From JBKEHD01 sp046710445 (GTDB lineage Bacteria > Pseudomonadota > Alphaproteobacteria > Rickettsiales > Midichloriaceae): a DNA stretch of 5,692 bases. Positions 1 to 5,221 of this stretch are shown here, piece after piece (within the stretch, counting starts at the first letter, position 1; each line of letters starts with the position of its first letter). The position numbers and the translations under genes were made by a program. The stretch lies in assembly GCA_046710445.1 (NCBI GenBank), contig JBKEHD010000043.1, forward strand, positions 1-5,692. Reading direction: 5' to 3'. The notes beneath the pieces were generated by a model. That model saw nothing but the letters and a program-made list of their open reading frames with translations. It made no database searches and was not told the DNA's origin.

Positions 1-350
1 CAAAAAGAATTACATCTGGGAAAACTATTGAACAAATGTTTTATTTATCTTTTTTTTCTTTGATTTACACATTCTTTCCAGCTGCGCTTTATTGGAAAAG
101 GCTTATGCTAGTGAGTGATGGGTTCTTCATAGTTTTGATTTCATTAACCTTTGCACTTAGCTCATTCTGTGCATTTCATGCTTTCAAGAGAGCCGATTTA
201 TCTTTATTAATGCCAATTCATTTTACTGGAATAGTGATGACTGCTATACTAGGTATCTTAGTATTTAATGAGAAAGTCGGTTATTTAACTATTTTAGGCT
301 CTTTTATTATTATAATTGGCACAATACCACTTTTTTATAAAAAAATTTAG
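1..350 (+). CDS. EamA/DMT-family transporter, C-terminal part (5' end outside window)
   Basis: The frame is open from the first bases of the window, so the gene starts further left; the first ATG at 36 is probably internal. About 115 residues are visible. They are strongly hydrophobic, with roughly four membrane segments: FYLSFFSLIYTFF, FFIVLISLTFALSSFCAF, a third running from MPIHFTG to GILVF, and a last one around TILGSFIIIIGTIPLF. The order of a short basic loop (FKRADLSLL), a helix, the acidic 'FNEK' turn, a final helix and a lysine-rich cytoplasmic tail is typical of the second EamA repeat in drug/metabolite transporters. In Rickettsiales some members of this family import host metabolites such as S-adenosylmethionine, but the substrate here cannot be read from half a protein. 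A location in the inner membrane is expected. The gene points away from the minus-strand cluster. Confidence 0.82.
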   Translation, partial: KRITSGKTIEQMFYLSFFSLIYTFFPAALYWKRLMLVSDGFFIVLISLTFALSSFCAFHAFKRADLSLLMPIHFTGIVMTAILGILVFNEKVGYLTILGSFIIIIGTIPLFYKKI

Positions 351-358
351 CTTTGTCC

Positions 359-379
359 ATTTGTTGCTTAAAAACAAAT
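359..379 (+). terminator. Inverted repeat just after the transporter; possible weak terminator
   Basis: ATTTGTT at 359-365 and AACAAAT at 373-379 form a perfect 7-bp stem with a 7-nt loop, beginning 9 nt after the transporter stop codon. The stem is AT-rich and no T-run follows on the plus strand, so it is at best a weak terminator. Stems of this size are not rare in such AT-rich DNA; only the position is suggestive. Confidence 0.22.
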
Positions 380-418
380 CGTATAACTGAGCCAACCCTA
401 CGTTTTATTTTTAGCGCT

Positions 419-505
419 CTATTTATCTTTAAAAATAATAAATGCATCTTCCCAAGAACCAGTTGTAGCAGATTTAGCATATTCTGTAACCCTATTCTCA
501 AAAAA
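419..505 (-). pseudogene. C-terminal scrap of an unrecognised gene cut by the IS6 element
   Basis: On the minus strand the 28 codons that end at the TAG at 419-421 read FFENRVTEYAKSATTGSWED followed by AFIIFKDK. The composition is balanced and protein-like (Trp, Gly and charged residues), unlike the random Phe/Ile/Lys translations around it. The piece begins exactly at the outer edge of the IS6-type terminal repeat (507), which suggests the element interrupted or removed the upstream part. The frame continues into the element (to 661), but that stretch does not look like the same protein. I do not recognise the family, and no matching N-terminal part is evident on the other side (beyond 1094). 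Confidence 0.35.
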
Positions 506-506
506 T
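499..506. repeat. Left copy of imperfect 8-bp target duplication
   Basis: CAAAAAAT directly abuts the left terminal repeat, and CAAAAAAA (1087-1094) directly abuts the right one: 7 of 8 bases match. Eight base pairs is the duplication length known for IS6-family insertion. The A-rich sequence weakens the case taken alone, but the exact register with both terminal repeats supports it. Confidence 0.5.
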
Positions 507-519
507 GGCTCTGTCGCAT
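507..519 (+). repeat. Left terminal inverted repeat of IS6-type element
   Basis: GGCTCTGTCGCAT matches the inverted copy at 1074-1086 in 12 of 13 positions. The similarity falls away after this core. The GGNTCTGTNGCA form is characteristic of IS6-family ends. Confidence 0.62.
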
Positions 520-723
520 CTAGAAGATTAGGTGTAAAAATCGTAATAAATCTAATAAGCTGGCGGGAATTGTTCGTGATAAAAATGATAAAGATAAATC
601 CAAAATTAAGAAAATCCTTTAAAGGACATGTATATCGGAGAGCATTCAAAAGTGAGGGCAAAATAGAAGAAGGGAAGTTATTTATAGATTAGTCGTATAC
701 AATAGAAAGATAGGCTGGTACTT

Positions 724-819
724 ATGAATTATAGTAAAATTTACCAATTTAAAATCCGGCTTAAGGATGTAAATCCTATGATTTGGCGTAGATTTATGAT
801 TCAAAGTGATAAAACTCTC
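724..819 (+). pseudogene. Truncated pRiA4b ORF-3-like protein, N-terminus only
   Basis: The first 32 codons, from the ATG at 724 to the CTC at 817-819, give a clear match in character to the start of the plasmid pRiA4b ORF-3-like domain. A short beta strand (KIYQFKIRLKDV) is followed by the family signature around 'NPMIWRRF', then 'SDKTL', where the family normally continues into a 'LH..I....GW' helix. Instead the frame passes into the antisense of an IS6 transposase piece and becomes meaningless up to a stop at 918. The family is about 150-200 residues long, so most of this gene is gone. Its biochemical role is unknown; it occurs on plasmids and mobile DNA in alphaproteobacteria. No convincing ribosome-binding site precedes the ATG. 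Confidence 0.62.
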
Positions 820-1018
820 AAATATTGGCTTAAATTTTATTACCCATCTTTGCAATGTTGCATTATCTATATTTATCCCTCTCAACACCCCCAATCTCCT
901 CTATCTCTCGACAACTGAATGAATATCTTCCTTTCATATATATTGATAGCATTATTATTTCAACTGGATACTCATGTCCCTTGAAATATTTAATTAGTTT
1001 TTTATCTATTGTTACCAT
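817..1018 (-). pseudogene. IS6-family transposase, N-terminal fragment with frameshift
   Basis: Starting at the ATG at 1016-1018, with a good ribosome-binding site (GAGGAAG) just before it, the minus strand encodes 'KLIKYFKGHEYPVEIIML', then 'FSCREIEEIGGV', and after a one-base shift near 883-892 'RGINIDNATLQRWVIKF' and 'KPIFE'. This is the N-terminal helix-turn-helix region of IS6/IS26-type DDE transposases: 'F.G..FP.EIIL', 'YRDIEEI...RG..VDH.T..RWV.K..P'. With one extra base removed, the three-residue spacing between EEI and RG is the family's normal spacing, so the shift is a point mutation in a real gene. Reading unshifted ends in a stop soon after. About 70 residues remain of roughly 235; the DDE domain is absent and the similarity ends abruptly at about 817, where the pRiA4b-type fragment begins on the other strand. 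It cannot make active transposase. Confidence 0.75.
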
Positions 1019-1073
1019 TTCTTCCTCAAGCAATTTGCATTACTTTATCAAATCCTCCCTTCTTTTTCAACTC

Positions 1074-1086
1074 ATGCGACAGAACC
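1074..1086 (-). repeat. Right terminal inverted repeat of IS6-type element
   Basis: Read on the minus strand this is GGTTCTGTCGCAT, 12 of 13 identical to the left end at 507-519 and in inverted orientation. It lies about 56 bp upstream of the transposase start, the normal arrangement in IS6 elements. Confidence 0.65.
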
Positions 1087-1094
1087 CAAAAAAA
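1087..1094. repeat. Right copy of imperfect 8-bp target duplication
   Basis: CAAAAAAA directly follows the right terminal repeat and pairs with CAAAAAAT at 499-506, one mismatch in eight. Confidence 0.5.
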
Positions 1095-1416
1095 CCCTCT
1101 AAAATATATTTTTACTATAGTAAATTTAATGAAAAATTTCCTTAAAAATACAAATATTGGTCTTTACATTGGAATATATTATAATTGTGTTCCAATCGAT
1201 TCAAATTTTTATCTTCTTATCAACTCTGTAACACTTCATTTGTTATTGAGCATTTAAATTGTTTTAATGCATTAAATTTCCTACTTGATCAATAAAAAAT
1301 CACTTGAATGTTAAATAAAGGTATGTTGTTACCCTCTCTATGCTAATGATAAAATTAATTACCACCAAGCCCACCTAATTCATATAAAATTGTATTAAAA
1401 GAACCTAAGATAAATT
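1095..1416. other. Gene-free AT-rich stretch between IS remnant and regulator gene
   Basis: No frame here reads like protein on either strand. I see three small structures, none decisive. TTTACTATAGTAAA (1111-1124) is a perfect 14-bp palindrome. ATTGGAA/TTCCAAT (1168-1174 and 1190-1196) forms a 7-bp stem with a 15-nt loop. Downstream of the regulator stop, a minus-strand stem AATTA/TAATT flanks a G-rich loop near 1357-1380 and is followed by a few Ts, which could be a weak terminator. A 23-codon minus-strand frame overlapping the end of the regulator ends in YELGGLGGN at 1355, but it has no start codon. The stretch is probably decayed DNA left beside the insertion. Confidence 0.4.
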
Positions 1417-2085
1417 TTATAATTTTTTACTTATATTATCCCAAATCATATCAAATTGGTTAGAGTTAACTAAAAATAAATGAAAATTTTCAATTAATAA
1501 AACTCTGAGAGGATCAAATATAACAAATGCTATTTTTCTATCATAAATATAAATTGGTAATGGGAAAAAATACTCAGACGGAATCCTCCTATGCTCTTTA
1601 TAATTTTGGTGATCAATATCATTATCTCTATCACTTATTAAAACTTTACAACTTAAATTTTTGACCTTTTGCATTCTATTTTCATGCATTTCTAAATATT
1701 CCTTGTCAAGCATTTTAGCTAGGGATTTTTTTTCAATTCCGCTGATTTTTACACACCCAGCAGCATCTTTAACTGAATCATATATATCATTAAGAAGATA
1801 TATAAATCCCTCTCTACCATCCAATGTTTTTATGATATCAAACTTACTCCTTATTCCATCATTAACTAAAAATTCAACTTTTGCATTTCTAAAAGCTTGA
1901 TGAATCTTGTTGGCTGTTTTACTTGTTAGATGATGCTTTTCATTTTCTATGTTAGCAATCGTAGCTTTCGTTAAACTGCATCTATTTGCTAACTCTGATT
2001 GCGTCCAATTTAATAGTCCTCTTGCCGCTCTAACTTGAGCACTCGACATCATTATTTGATTATCATTCTTACCCATATCAAACAT
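1417..2085 (-). CDS. XRE-type HTH transcriptional regulator with C-terminal sensor-like domain
   Basis: The 222 residues fall into two parts. Residues about 16-75 form an XRE/HTH_3 DNA-binding domain: 'QVRAARGLLNWTQSELA', then 'LTKATIANIE', then 'IHQAFRNAKVEFL'. This is close to the alphaproteobacterial single-domain HTH proteins that end in 'GVEF...G.GVR', here VEFLVNDGIR. Residues about 88-220 look like the effector part of TrmB-like or phospholipase D-fold regulators: a helix (FIYLLNDIYDSVKDA), a strand with 'VKISGIEKK', a helix, 'CKVLISDRDND', then 'RRIPSEYFF.LPIYIYDRK' with 'AFVIFDP.RVLLIEN', and a closing 'FDMIWDNI' helix. No HKD nuclease motif is visible, so a ligand-sensing or dimerisation role is inferred. 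ATG 2085 is used because an in-frame stop lies shortly upstream; M4, M12 and M13 are alternatives. The gene sits after gltX but has its own promoter, so it is likely autoregulated. Its target is unknown. Confidence 0.8.
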   Translation of the reverse strand: MFDMGKNDNQIMMSSAQVRAARGLLNWTQSELANRCSLTKATIANIENEKHHLTSKTANKIHQAFRNAKVEFLVNDGIRSKFDIIKTLDGREGFIYLLNDIYDSVKDAAGCVKISGIEKKSLAKMLDKEYLEMHENRMQKVKNLSCKVLISDRDNDIDHQNYKEHRRIPSEYFFPLPIYIYDRKIAFVIFDPLRVLLIENFHLFLVNSNQFDMIWDNISKKL

Positions 2086-2121
2086 AGTTAATATTATTAA
2101 TATTTATTTCCTGACAAATAA

Positions 2122-2150
2122 TGTATACTAATGCATCATTTTTTCAACAA
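2122..2150 (-). promoter_or_regulatory. Sigma70-type promoter for the HTH regulator
   Basis: On the minus strand TTGTTG (2150-2145) and TATACA (2127-2122) are separated by exactly 17 bp, a good match to the housekeeping consensus. Transcription would start near 2115, giving a leader of about 30 nt that contains a CAGGAAA motif, too far from the ATG (about 27 nt) for standard initiation. The -10 region lies inside an imperfect palindrome (ATGTATACTAATGCAT, 2121-2136 region), a possible operator for the HTH protein itself; that part is inference. Confidence 0.55.
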
Positions 2151-2162
2151 TTATTAACTATA

Positions 2163-3491
2163 TTATTTATTCAATCTATCAAATATTAATTTTTTACTTA
2201 TCATTGGTAATAAATTTTTTAACTCAGGGCCATATTCTTGGCCAGTCAAAGCAATTCTAAGTGGCATAAATAGTTTTTTACCTTTTAAATCAGTATGCTT
2301 TTTTATTACCTCTATCCATTTATCCCATGTATTTAGATCAAATTTTTCATCCGGTAACAAACTCTTTGCTAAATTAATCAACTCTACATCAATAATTTCA
2401 GTCTTAATATCATGCTTACAAACTGTATGCCAATATTTTATATCTTGAATATCACTCACATTAGCCCTTATAGATAACCAAAACTCCTCATCCATGTCTT
2501 TTATACCTAATTTCTGCAGTATATCTTGCATCTCATCAAATTCTAATAAGTGCAGTATTTTAGTATTAAAAGCTTTTAATTCATTGTAATCATACTGAAC
2601 AGTTGATTTACTTAATTTAGAAAAAGAAAACTCTTCAATCAAATGCTCTAAGCCTTTTTTAGCTATAATACCATCAGAACTTCCAATTTTTGAAAAAAAT
2701 ATTGCAACAGATGATGGCAAAATTCCCTTCTCTCTCAACTCTTGAAGGCTAAAACCACCTTCTCTTTTGGATAATTTCTTCTCTTTTGTTGTTAGTAATG
2801 CTATATGACTAAAATTTGGTGACTTAGCTGACAAGGCTTTAAATAGCTGTATATGTATGGCACTATTAGATATATGGTCTTCACCTCTAATAACATCGGT
2901 TACTGCATACTCAATATCATCCACAACTGAAGCTAGGCTATAAGTTAAAGTTCCGTCTGTTCTAACTAATACTGGATCACTAAGATTTTTTGCTTCAAAT
3001 TTTAAATTACCTCTTATATTATCATTCCAAGATATTGCTTCCTCGTTTAATAAAAATCTCCAATACGGCTGCACTCCTTTTGCCTCTAACTCTCTTTTTT
3101 GCTCTATTGTTAATTTCAGCGCCGCCCTATCATATATTGGTGGCAAATTTCTACCTAGTAAACTTTTCTTTTTTACAGCTAATTCTTCTTCTGTTTCATA
3201 GCAAGCGTATAACCTACCTGCATCAATTAATTTTTGTTTCGCCTCCTCATATTCAGCTAATCTACTTGATTGTTTAAAACAAATATCCCAATCAATACCA
3301 ATCCATTTCAAGTCATCTTTAAGTGCATCAATATATATATCTTTAGACCTTTTAGTATCTGTATCATCAATCCTCAATATAAATTTCCCAGAATTTGACT
3401 TTGCATATAACCACGCTATCAAAGCAGTTCTTAAGTTACCAACATGTAAAAATCCTGTAGGACTTGGTGCAAATCTTGTTATAATAGCCAT
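2163..3491 (-). CDS. gltX: Glutamate--tRNA ligase (second alphaproteobacterial paralogue type)
   Basis: This cytoplasmic class I aminoacyl-tRNA synthetase activates glutamate with ATP and loads it on tRNA. The Rossmann-fold signature is present: 'RFAPSPTGFLHVGNLRTAL' with the HIGH-type motif HVGN at residues 16-19, 'FILRIDDTDTKRS' at 37-49, 'RGEDHISNSAIHIQLF' at 202-217, and the KMSKS-type motif as KLSKR at 239-243. Residues from about 310 form the all-helical anticodon-binding part, ending in 'LRIALTGQEYGPEL' near 415-430. At 442 residues it is complete. 'RLYACYETEEEL', 'LPPIYDRA' and 'LSDPVLVRTDG' resemble one of the two GltX proteins in Rickettsia. Organisms with two copies and no GlnRS usually divide, or share, charging of tRNA-Glu and tRNA-Gln, the latter then amidated by GatCAB; which role this copy has cannot be read directly. 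ATG 3491 lies 7 nt after the upstream gene's stop, with no Shine-Dalgarno, so translational coupling is likely. Confidence 0.95.
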   Translation of the reverse strand: MAIITRFAPSPTGFLHVGNLRTALIAWLYAKSNSGKFILRIDDTDTKRSKDIYIDALKDDLKWIGIDWDICFKQSSRLAEYEEAKQKLIDAGRLYACYETEEELAVKKKSLLGRNLPPIYDRAALKLTIEQKRELEAKGVQPYWRFLLNEEAISWNDNIRGNLKFEAKNLSDPVLVRTDGTLTYSLASVVDDIEYAVTDVIRGEDHISNSAIHIQLFKALSAKSPNFSHIALLTTKEKKLSKREGGFSLQELREKGILPSSVAIFFSKIGSSDGIIAKKGLEHLIEEFSFSKLSKSTVQYDYNELKAFNTKILHLLEFDEMQDILQKLGIKDMDEEFWLSIRANVSDIQDIKYWHTVCKHDIKTEIIDVELINLAKSLLPDEKFDLNTWDKWIEVIKKHTDLKGKKLFMPLRIALTGQEYGPELKNLLPMISKKLIFDRLNK

Positions 3492-3498
3492 ATAAAAT

Positions 3499-3789
3499 TC
3501 AATCTTGTTTTATTAATTCATTGGAAGGAAAAATGTTTTTCATACAAACATTTTCACTTACATATAGGATCTTATCAATACTTTTAAAATTAGTTTTTTT
3601 AGCTGCTTCATAAGCACTATCAGCATCAATTTTTTCAACTTTATCATTAAAGTATAAAAGATATGATCCACTACAGTTACTTTTGATCTTGAAAGTGGGA
3701 AATTCATAATTTTTAAATTCCTTACTCTTTATATTTTCAGCAAAACTATATTTAGGGCTGCTAAATTCAAATTTTTTGGTATTTGTCAT
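3499..3789 (-). CDS. Small unrecognised protein (96 residues) directly upstream of gltX
   Basis: I do not recognise a family. The protein is hydrophilic, without a signal peptide or membrane helix. Residues 1-35 are rich in Lys, Ser, Phe and Asn and look flexible. Residues about 36-82 look folded: two strands ('GSYLLYFNDKVEKIDA'), a helix ('DSAYEAAKKTN') and another strand ('KILYVSEN'). The tail 'NELIKQD' is polar. Two cysteines (C39 and C82) are too far apart for an obvious metal motif. Coding character is good and the stop lies 7 nt before the gltX start, so this is very probably a real gene translated together with gltX, perhaps a lineage-specific protein of Rickettsiales. It starts 36 nt after the tadA stop, so all three may share one transcript. 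No strong ribosome-binding site precedes ATG 3789. A role linked to tRNA charging is only a guess from position. Confidence 0.72.
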   Translation of the reverse strand: MTNTKKFEFSSPKYSFAENIKSKEFKNYEFPTFKIKSNCSGSYLLYFNDKVEKIDADSAYEAAKKTNFKSIDKILYVSENVCMKNIFPSNELIKQD

Positions 3790-3825
3790 GTTACTAATGG
3801 CACTTTTATAAATCTAATATATATA

Positions 3826-4305
3826 TTAAACTTTTTTTCTAATTTTGGTAAAAAAACTTTTCATCAATCTTGTTGCTTTTTGCTGCTCTATTCCACCGTA
3901 TATTTCTGGCATATGGTTATGTGTTTTGGAGTTGAACAATCTAACGCCATTTTCAATAGCTCCAAATTTCTCATCATAGGCTCCAAAATACACACGTTTA
4001 ATTTTACTAAATGCAATTGCCTGGGCACACATTGCGCATGGTTCAAGCGTTATATATATATCACAATCACTTAAATTTGCCCTCTGTAGTTTTTTTGTTG
4101 CCTCTCTTATGCAAAGAATCTCTGCATGAGCAGTAGGGTCATGTTCAGATCTCATTCTATTATAATTAGTGGAAATTACACCATCATTGGGCACTATGGC
4201 TGCCCCAACAGGCACTTCATTTTCTTCAATTGCAAATTCAGCTTGCTTTAAAGCATGCTCCATAAATTTGTTTTTATATAAATTAATCACCTTTTTCAAT
4301 TTCAC
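3826..4305 (-). CDS. tadA: tRNA-specific adenosine deaminase TadA
   Basis: This enzyme deaminates adenosine-34 to inosine in the anticodon of tRNA-Arg(ACG), letting it read CGU, CGC and CGA. It is essential in most bacteria and acts as a cytoplasmic homodimer. The zinc-dependent cytidine/deoxycytidylate deaminase signature is complete: H60-A61-E62 in 'DPTAHAEILCIREA' (zinc ligand and proton-shuttling glutamate) and P89-C90-A91-M92-C93 in 'LEPCAMCAQAIAFSKI' (two zinc ligands). 'EVPVGAAIV' and 'VYFGAYDEKFGAIENGVRLF' are typical of TadA rather than free-nucleoside deaminases. The longest frame starts at GTG 4305 and would overlap the upstream inositol monophosphatase gene by 23 nt. The ATG at 4263 (MEHALKQAEFA) lies 19 nt after that gene's stop, matches where homologues begin to align, and is an equally good or better start. 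Neither has a well-placed Shine-Dalgarno; coupling with the upstream gene is likely. Confidence 0.93.
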   Translation of the reverse strand: MKLKKVINLYKNKFMEHALKQAEFAIEENEVPVGAAIVPNDGVISTNYNRMRSEHDPTAHAEILCIREATKKLQRANLSDCDIYITLEPCAMCAQAIAFSKIKRVYFGAYDEKFGAIENGVRLFNSKTHNHMPEIYGGIEQQKATRLMKSFFTKIRKKV

Positions 4306-5104
4306 TTACTAATTTATTATTCCCTGCAATAACTCCTTCGTATATATTTAGCCCTAAATTTTTTTCATTTAGATCTCTAACAACACCACCGGCTTCCCTA
4401 ATAAGTATCAAACCTGCAGCATAATCCCATAAATGCAGCCTTCCTTGAATTAACAAATTTATCCTTCCATCTGCTAGATATGCCATTTCTAATGCCGACG
4501 CTCCAAATATTCTTATTTTGCTATGCCTTGAATGAATGAAACTTAAATATTTTTTCATTTTATCATTACTATTTGAATCATCATGAGTGACGCAAATTAC
4601 TCTCTCGTAATCATTATGGGACGCTACTCTTATTTTTCTTTGTATACCCAAGCTGTCTATTAAAAAAGCCCCCATATCTTTGCCTGCCCAAAATATTTCA
4701 TTGTTGACAGGATTACATACAACTCCCAATAAAATAGTTGATTCATCTTTAGTAATTTTTGCCAAAGCTATAGATATGCAAAAAAATGGCAATCCATGCA
4801 TAAAATTAAATGTGCCATCGATAGGATCTATTATCCATTTATATTCCGCCGGATCAGAATCATCTTTTTTTACACTTTCTAGAATACCACTCTCCTCTGT
4901 AATAAAACTATACTCCGGTCTGTTTTTTTGCAAATAATATATCAATATTTTTTCTGCCGTCAAATCTGTTTTTGTGACAAAATTAGCAACTCCTTTTTTA
5001 GAAATTTGCAATTTTTCAATTTCATAAAAATCTTTAGTAATTTTGACTGAAGCTTTCCTAACAGCTTCTAAAACAACATTTAAGTCTGCATTAAAATTTT
5101 TCAT
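4283..5104 (-). CDS. suhB: Inositol monophosphatase family protein (SuhB-like)
   Basis: A complete 273-residue member of the Mg2+-dependent, lithium-sensitive phosphatase family, cytoplasmic. The metal and substrate site is intact: 'FITEESG' at 67-73 (E70 and E71), 'WIIDPIDGTFNFMHGLP' at 90-106 (D93, D96, G97, T98), and 'HLWDYAAGLILIREAGG' at 224-240 (D227). The N-terminal 'VTKTDLTAEK' at 43-52 is the usual lysine/aspartate helix start. Family members hydrolyse myo-inositol-1-phosphate or related sugar phosphates. In enterobacteria the same protein, SuhB, also joins the rRNA antitermination complex, and Rickettsiales copies are generally labelled SuhB although that function is not proven there. 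Other family members (CysQ, HisN, FBPase) are less likely by motif spacing and length, but substrate assignment is uncertain. It is the first gene of the minus-strand cluster, followed by tadA, with a plausible promoter just upstream. ATG 5104 is the natural start. Confidence 0.88.
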   Translation of the reverse strand: MKNFNADLNVVLEAVRKASVKITKDFYEIEKLQISKKGVANFVTKTDLTAEKILIYYLQKNRPEYSFITEESGILESVKKDDSDPAEYKWIIDPIDGTFNFMHGLPFFCISIALAKITKDESTILLGVVCNPVNNEIFWAGKDMGAFLIDSLGIQRKIRVASHNDYERVICVTHDDSNSNDKMKKYLSFIHSRHSKIRIFGASALEMAYLADGRINLLIQGRLHLWDYAAGLILIREAGGVVRDLNEKNLGLNIYEGVIAGNNKLVSEIEKGD

Positions 5105-5132
5105 TGTATCTATTTAATTTGCGATTGAGATA

Positions 5133-5160
5133 ATTATGGACAAAAATATCAATAATTCAA
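5133..5160 (-). promoter_or_regulatory. Candidate promoter of the suhB-tadA cluster
   Basis: On the minus strand TTGAAT (5160-5155) and CATAAT (5138-5133) are spaced by 16 bp, ending 28 nt before the suhB ATG. Transcription would start near 5126. In DNA this AT-rich such matches can arise by chance; the position at the head of the cluster favours it. Confidence 0.35.
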
Positions 5161-5181
5161 TTAATAATTATCTTCGTTACC

Positions 5182-5202
5182 GGTATTGCTTAAAACAATG
5201 CC
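5182..5202 (-). terminator. Small hairpin after the Lys/Asn-rich frame; possible terminator
   Basis: GGTATTG (5182-5188) and CAATGCC (5196-5202) pair around a 7-nt loop, with one non-Watson-Crick position (C-A on the minus-strand RNA, U-G on the plus-strand RNA). The hairpin lies 20 nt past the stop of the minus-strand frame at 5222 and before the suhB promoter, where a terminator would be expected. No U-run follows on the minus strand; a U-rich stretch follows on the plus strand. Support is weak. Confidence 0.22.
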
Positions 5203-5221
5203 AATTATTTTCTTCTAACAC

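Larger units (their letters stand above)
507..1086 (-). mobile_element. Decayed, chimeric IS6-family element (580 bp)
   Basis: The element is bounded by inverted ends: GGCTCTGTCGCAT at 507-519 and GGTTCTGTCGCAT on the minus strand at 1086-1074, 12 of 13 identical and like IS6-family ends. It is flanked by an imperfect 8-bp direct repeat. Reading inward from the right end comes a leader of about 68 nt, then the start of an IS6-type transposase (1018 to about 817), which stops abruptly. The left half (520-816) shows no transposase C-terminus. It holds about 200 bp of unassigned DNA and the first 32 codons of a plus-strand pRiA4b ORF-3-like gene. A complete IS6 element is usually near 800 bp with one transposase of about 235 residues, so this copy cannot move by itself: the whole DDE catalytic domain is missing. 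It is either an internally rearranged IS or the product of recombination between two elements. Confidence 0.68.

Noticed and set aside
682..894. Minus-strand 70-codon open frame as an independent gene
   Set aside because: Its first 25 or so residues are the frameshifted IS6 transposase piece and the rest is the antisense of the pRiA4b ORF-3 fragment, so it is not a gene in its own right.
1111..1124. Perfect 14-bp palindrome TTTACTATAGTAAA as an operator
   Set aside because: In DNA this AT-rich about one such palindrome is expected in a window of this size by chance, and no promoter or gene start lies next to it.
855..1257. Two overlapping plus-strand open frames of 82-96 codons
   Set aside because: They are antisense to the IS6 fragment and run on into low-complexity AT-rich DNA. 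Composition is Ile/Ser/Phe/Tyr-rich without domain character.
1355..1425. Minus-strand 23-codon frame ending in YELGGLGGN
   Set aside because: No start codon, overlaps the end of the regulator gene, and is too short to judge; it could be decayed coding DNA but cannot be supported.
2990..3277. Plus-strand 95-codon open frame inside gltX
   Set aside because: Antisense shadow of a confidently identified gltX; its hydrophobic Leu/Ile-rich translation is what the antisense of Lys/Glu-rich coding gives.
4680..4937. Plus-strand open frame inside the inositol monophosphatase gene
   Set aside because: Antisense to the conserved catalytic region of that gene; no domain character of its own.
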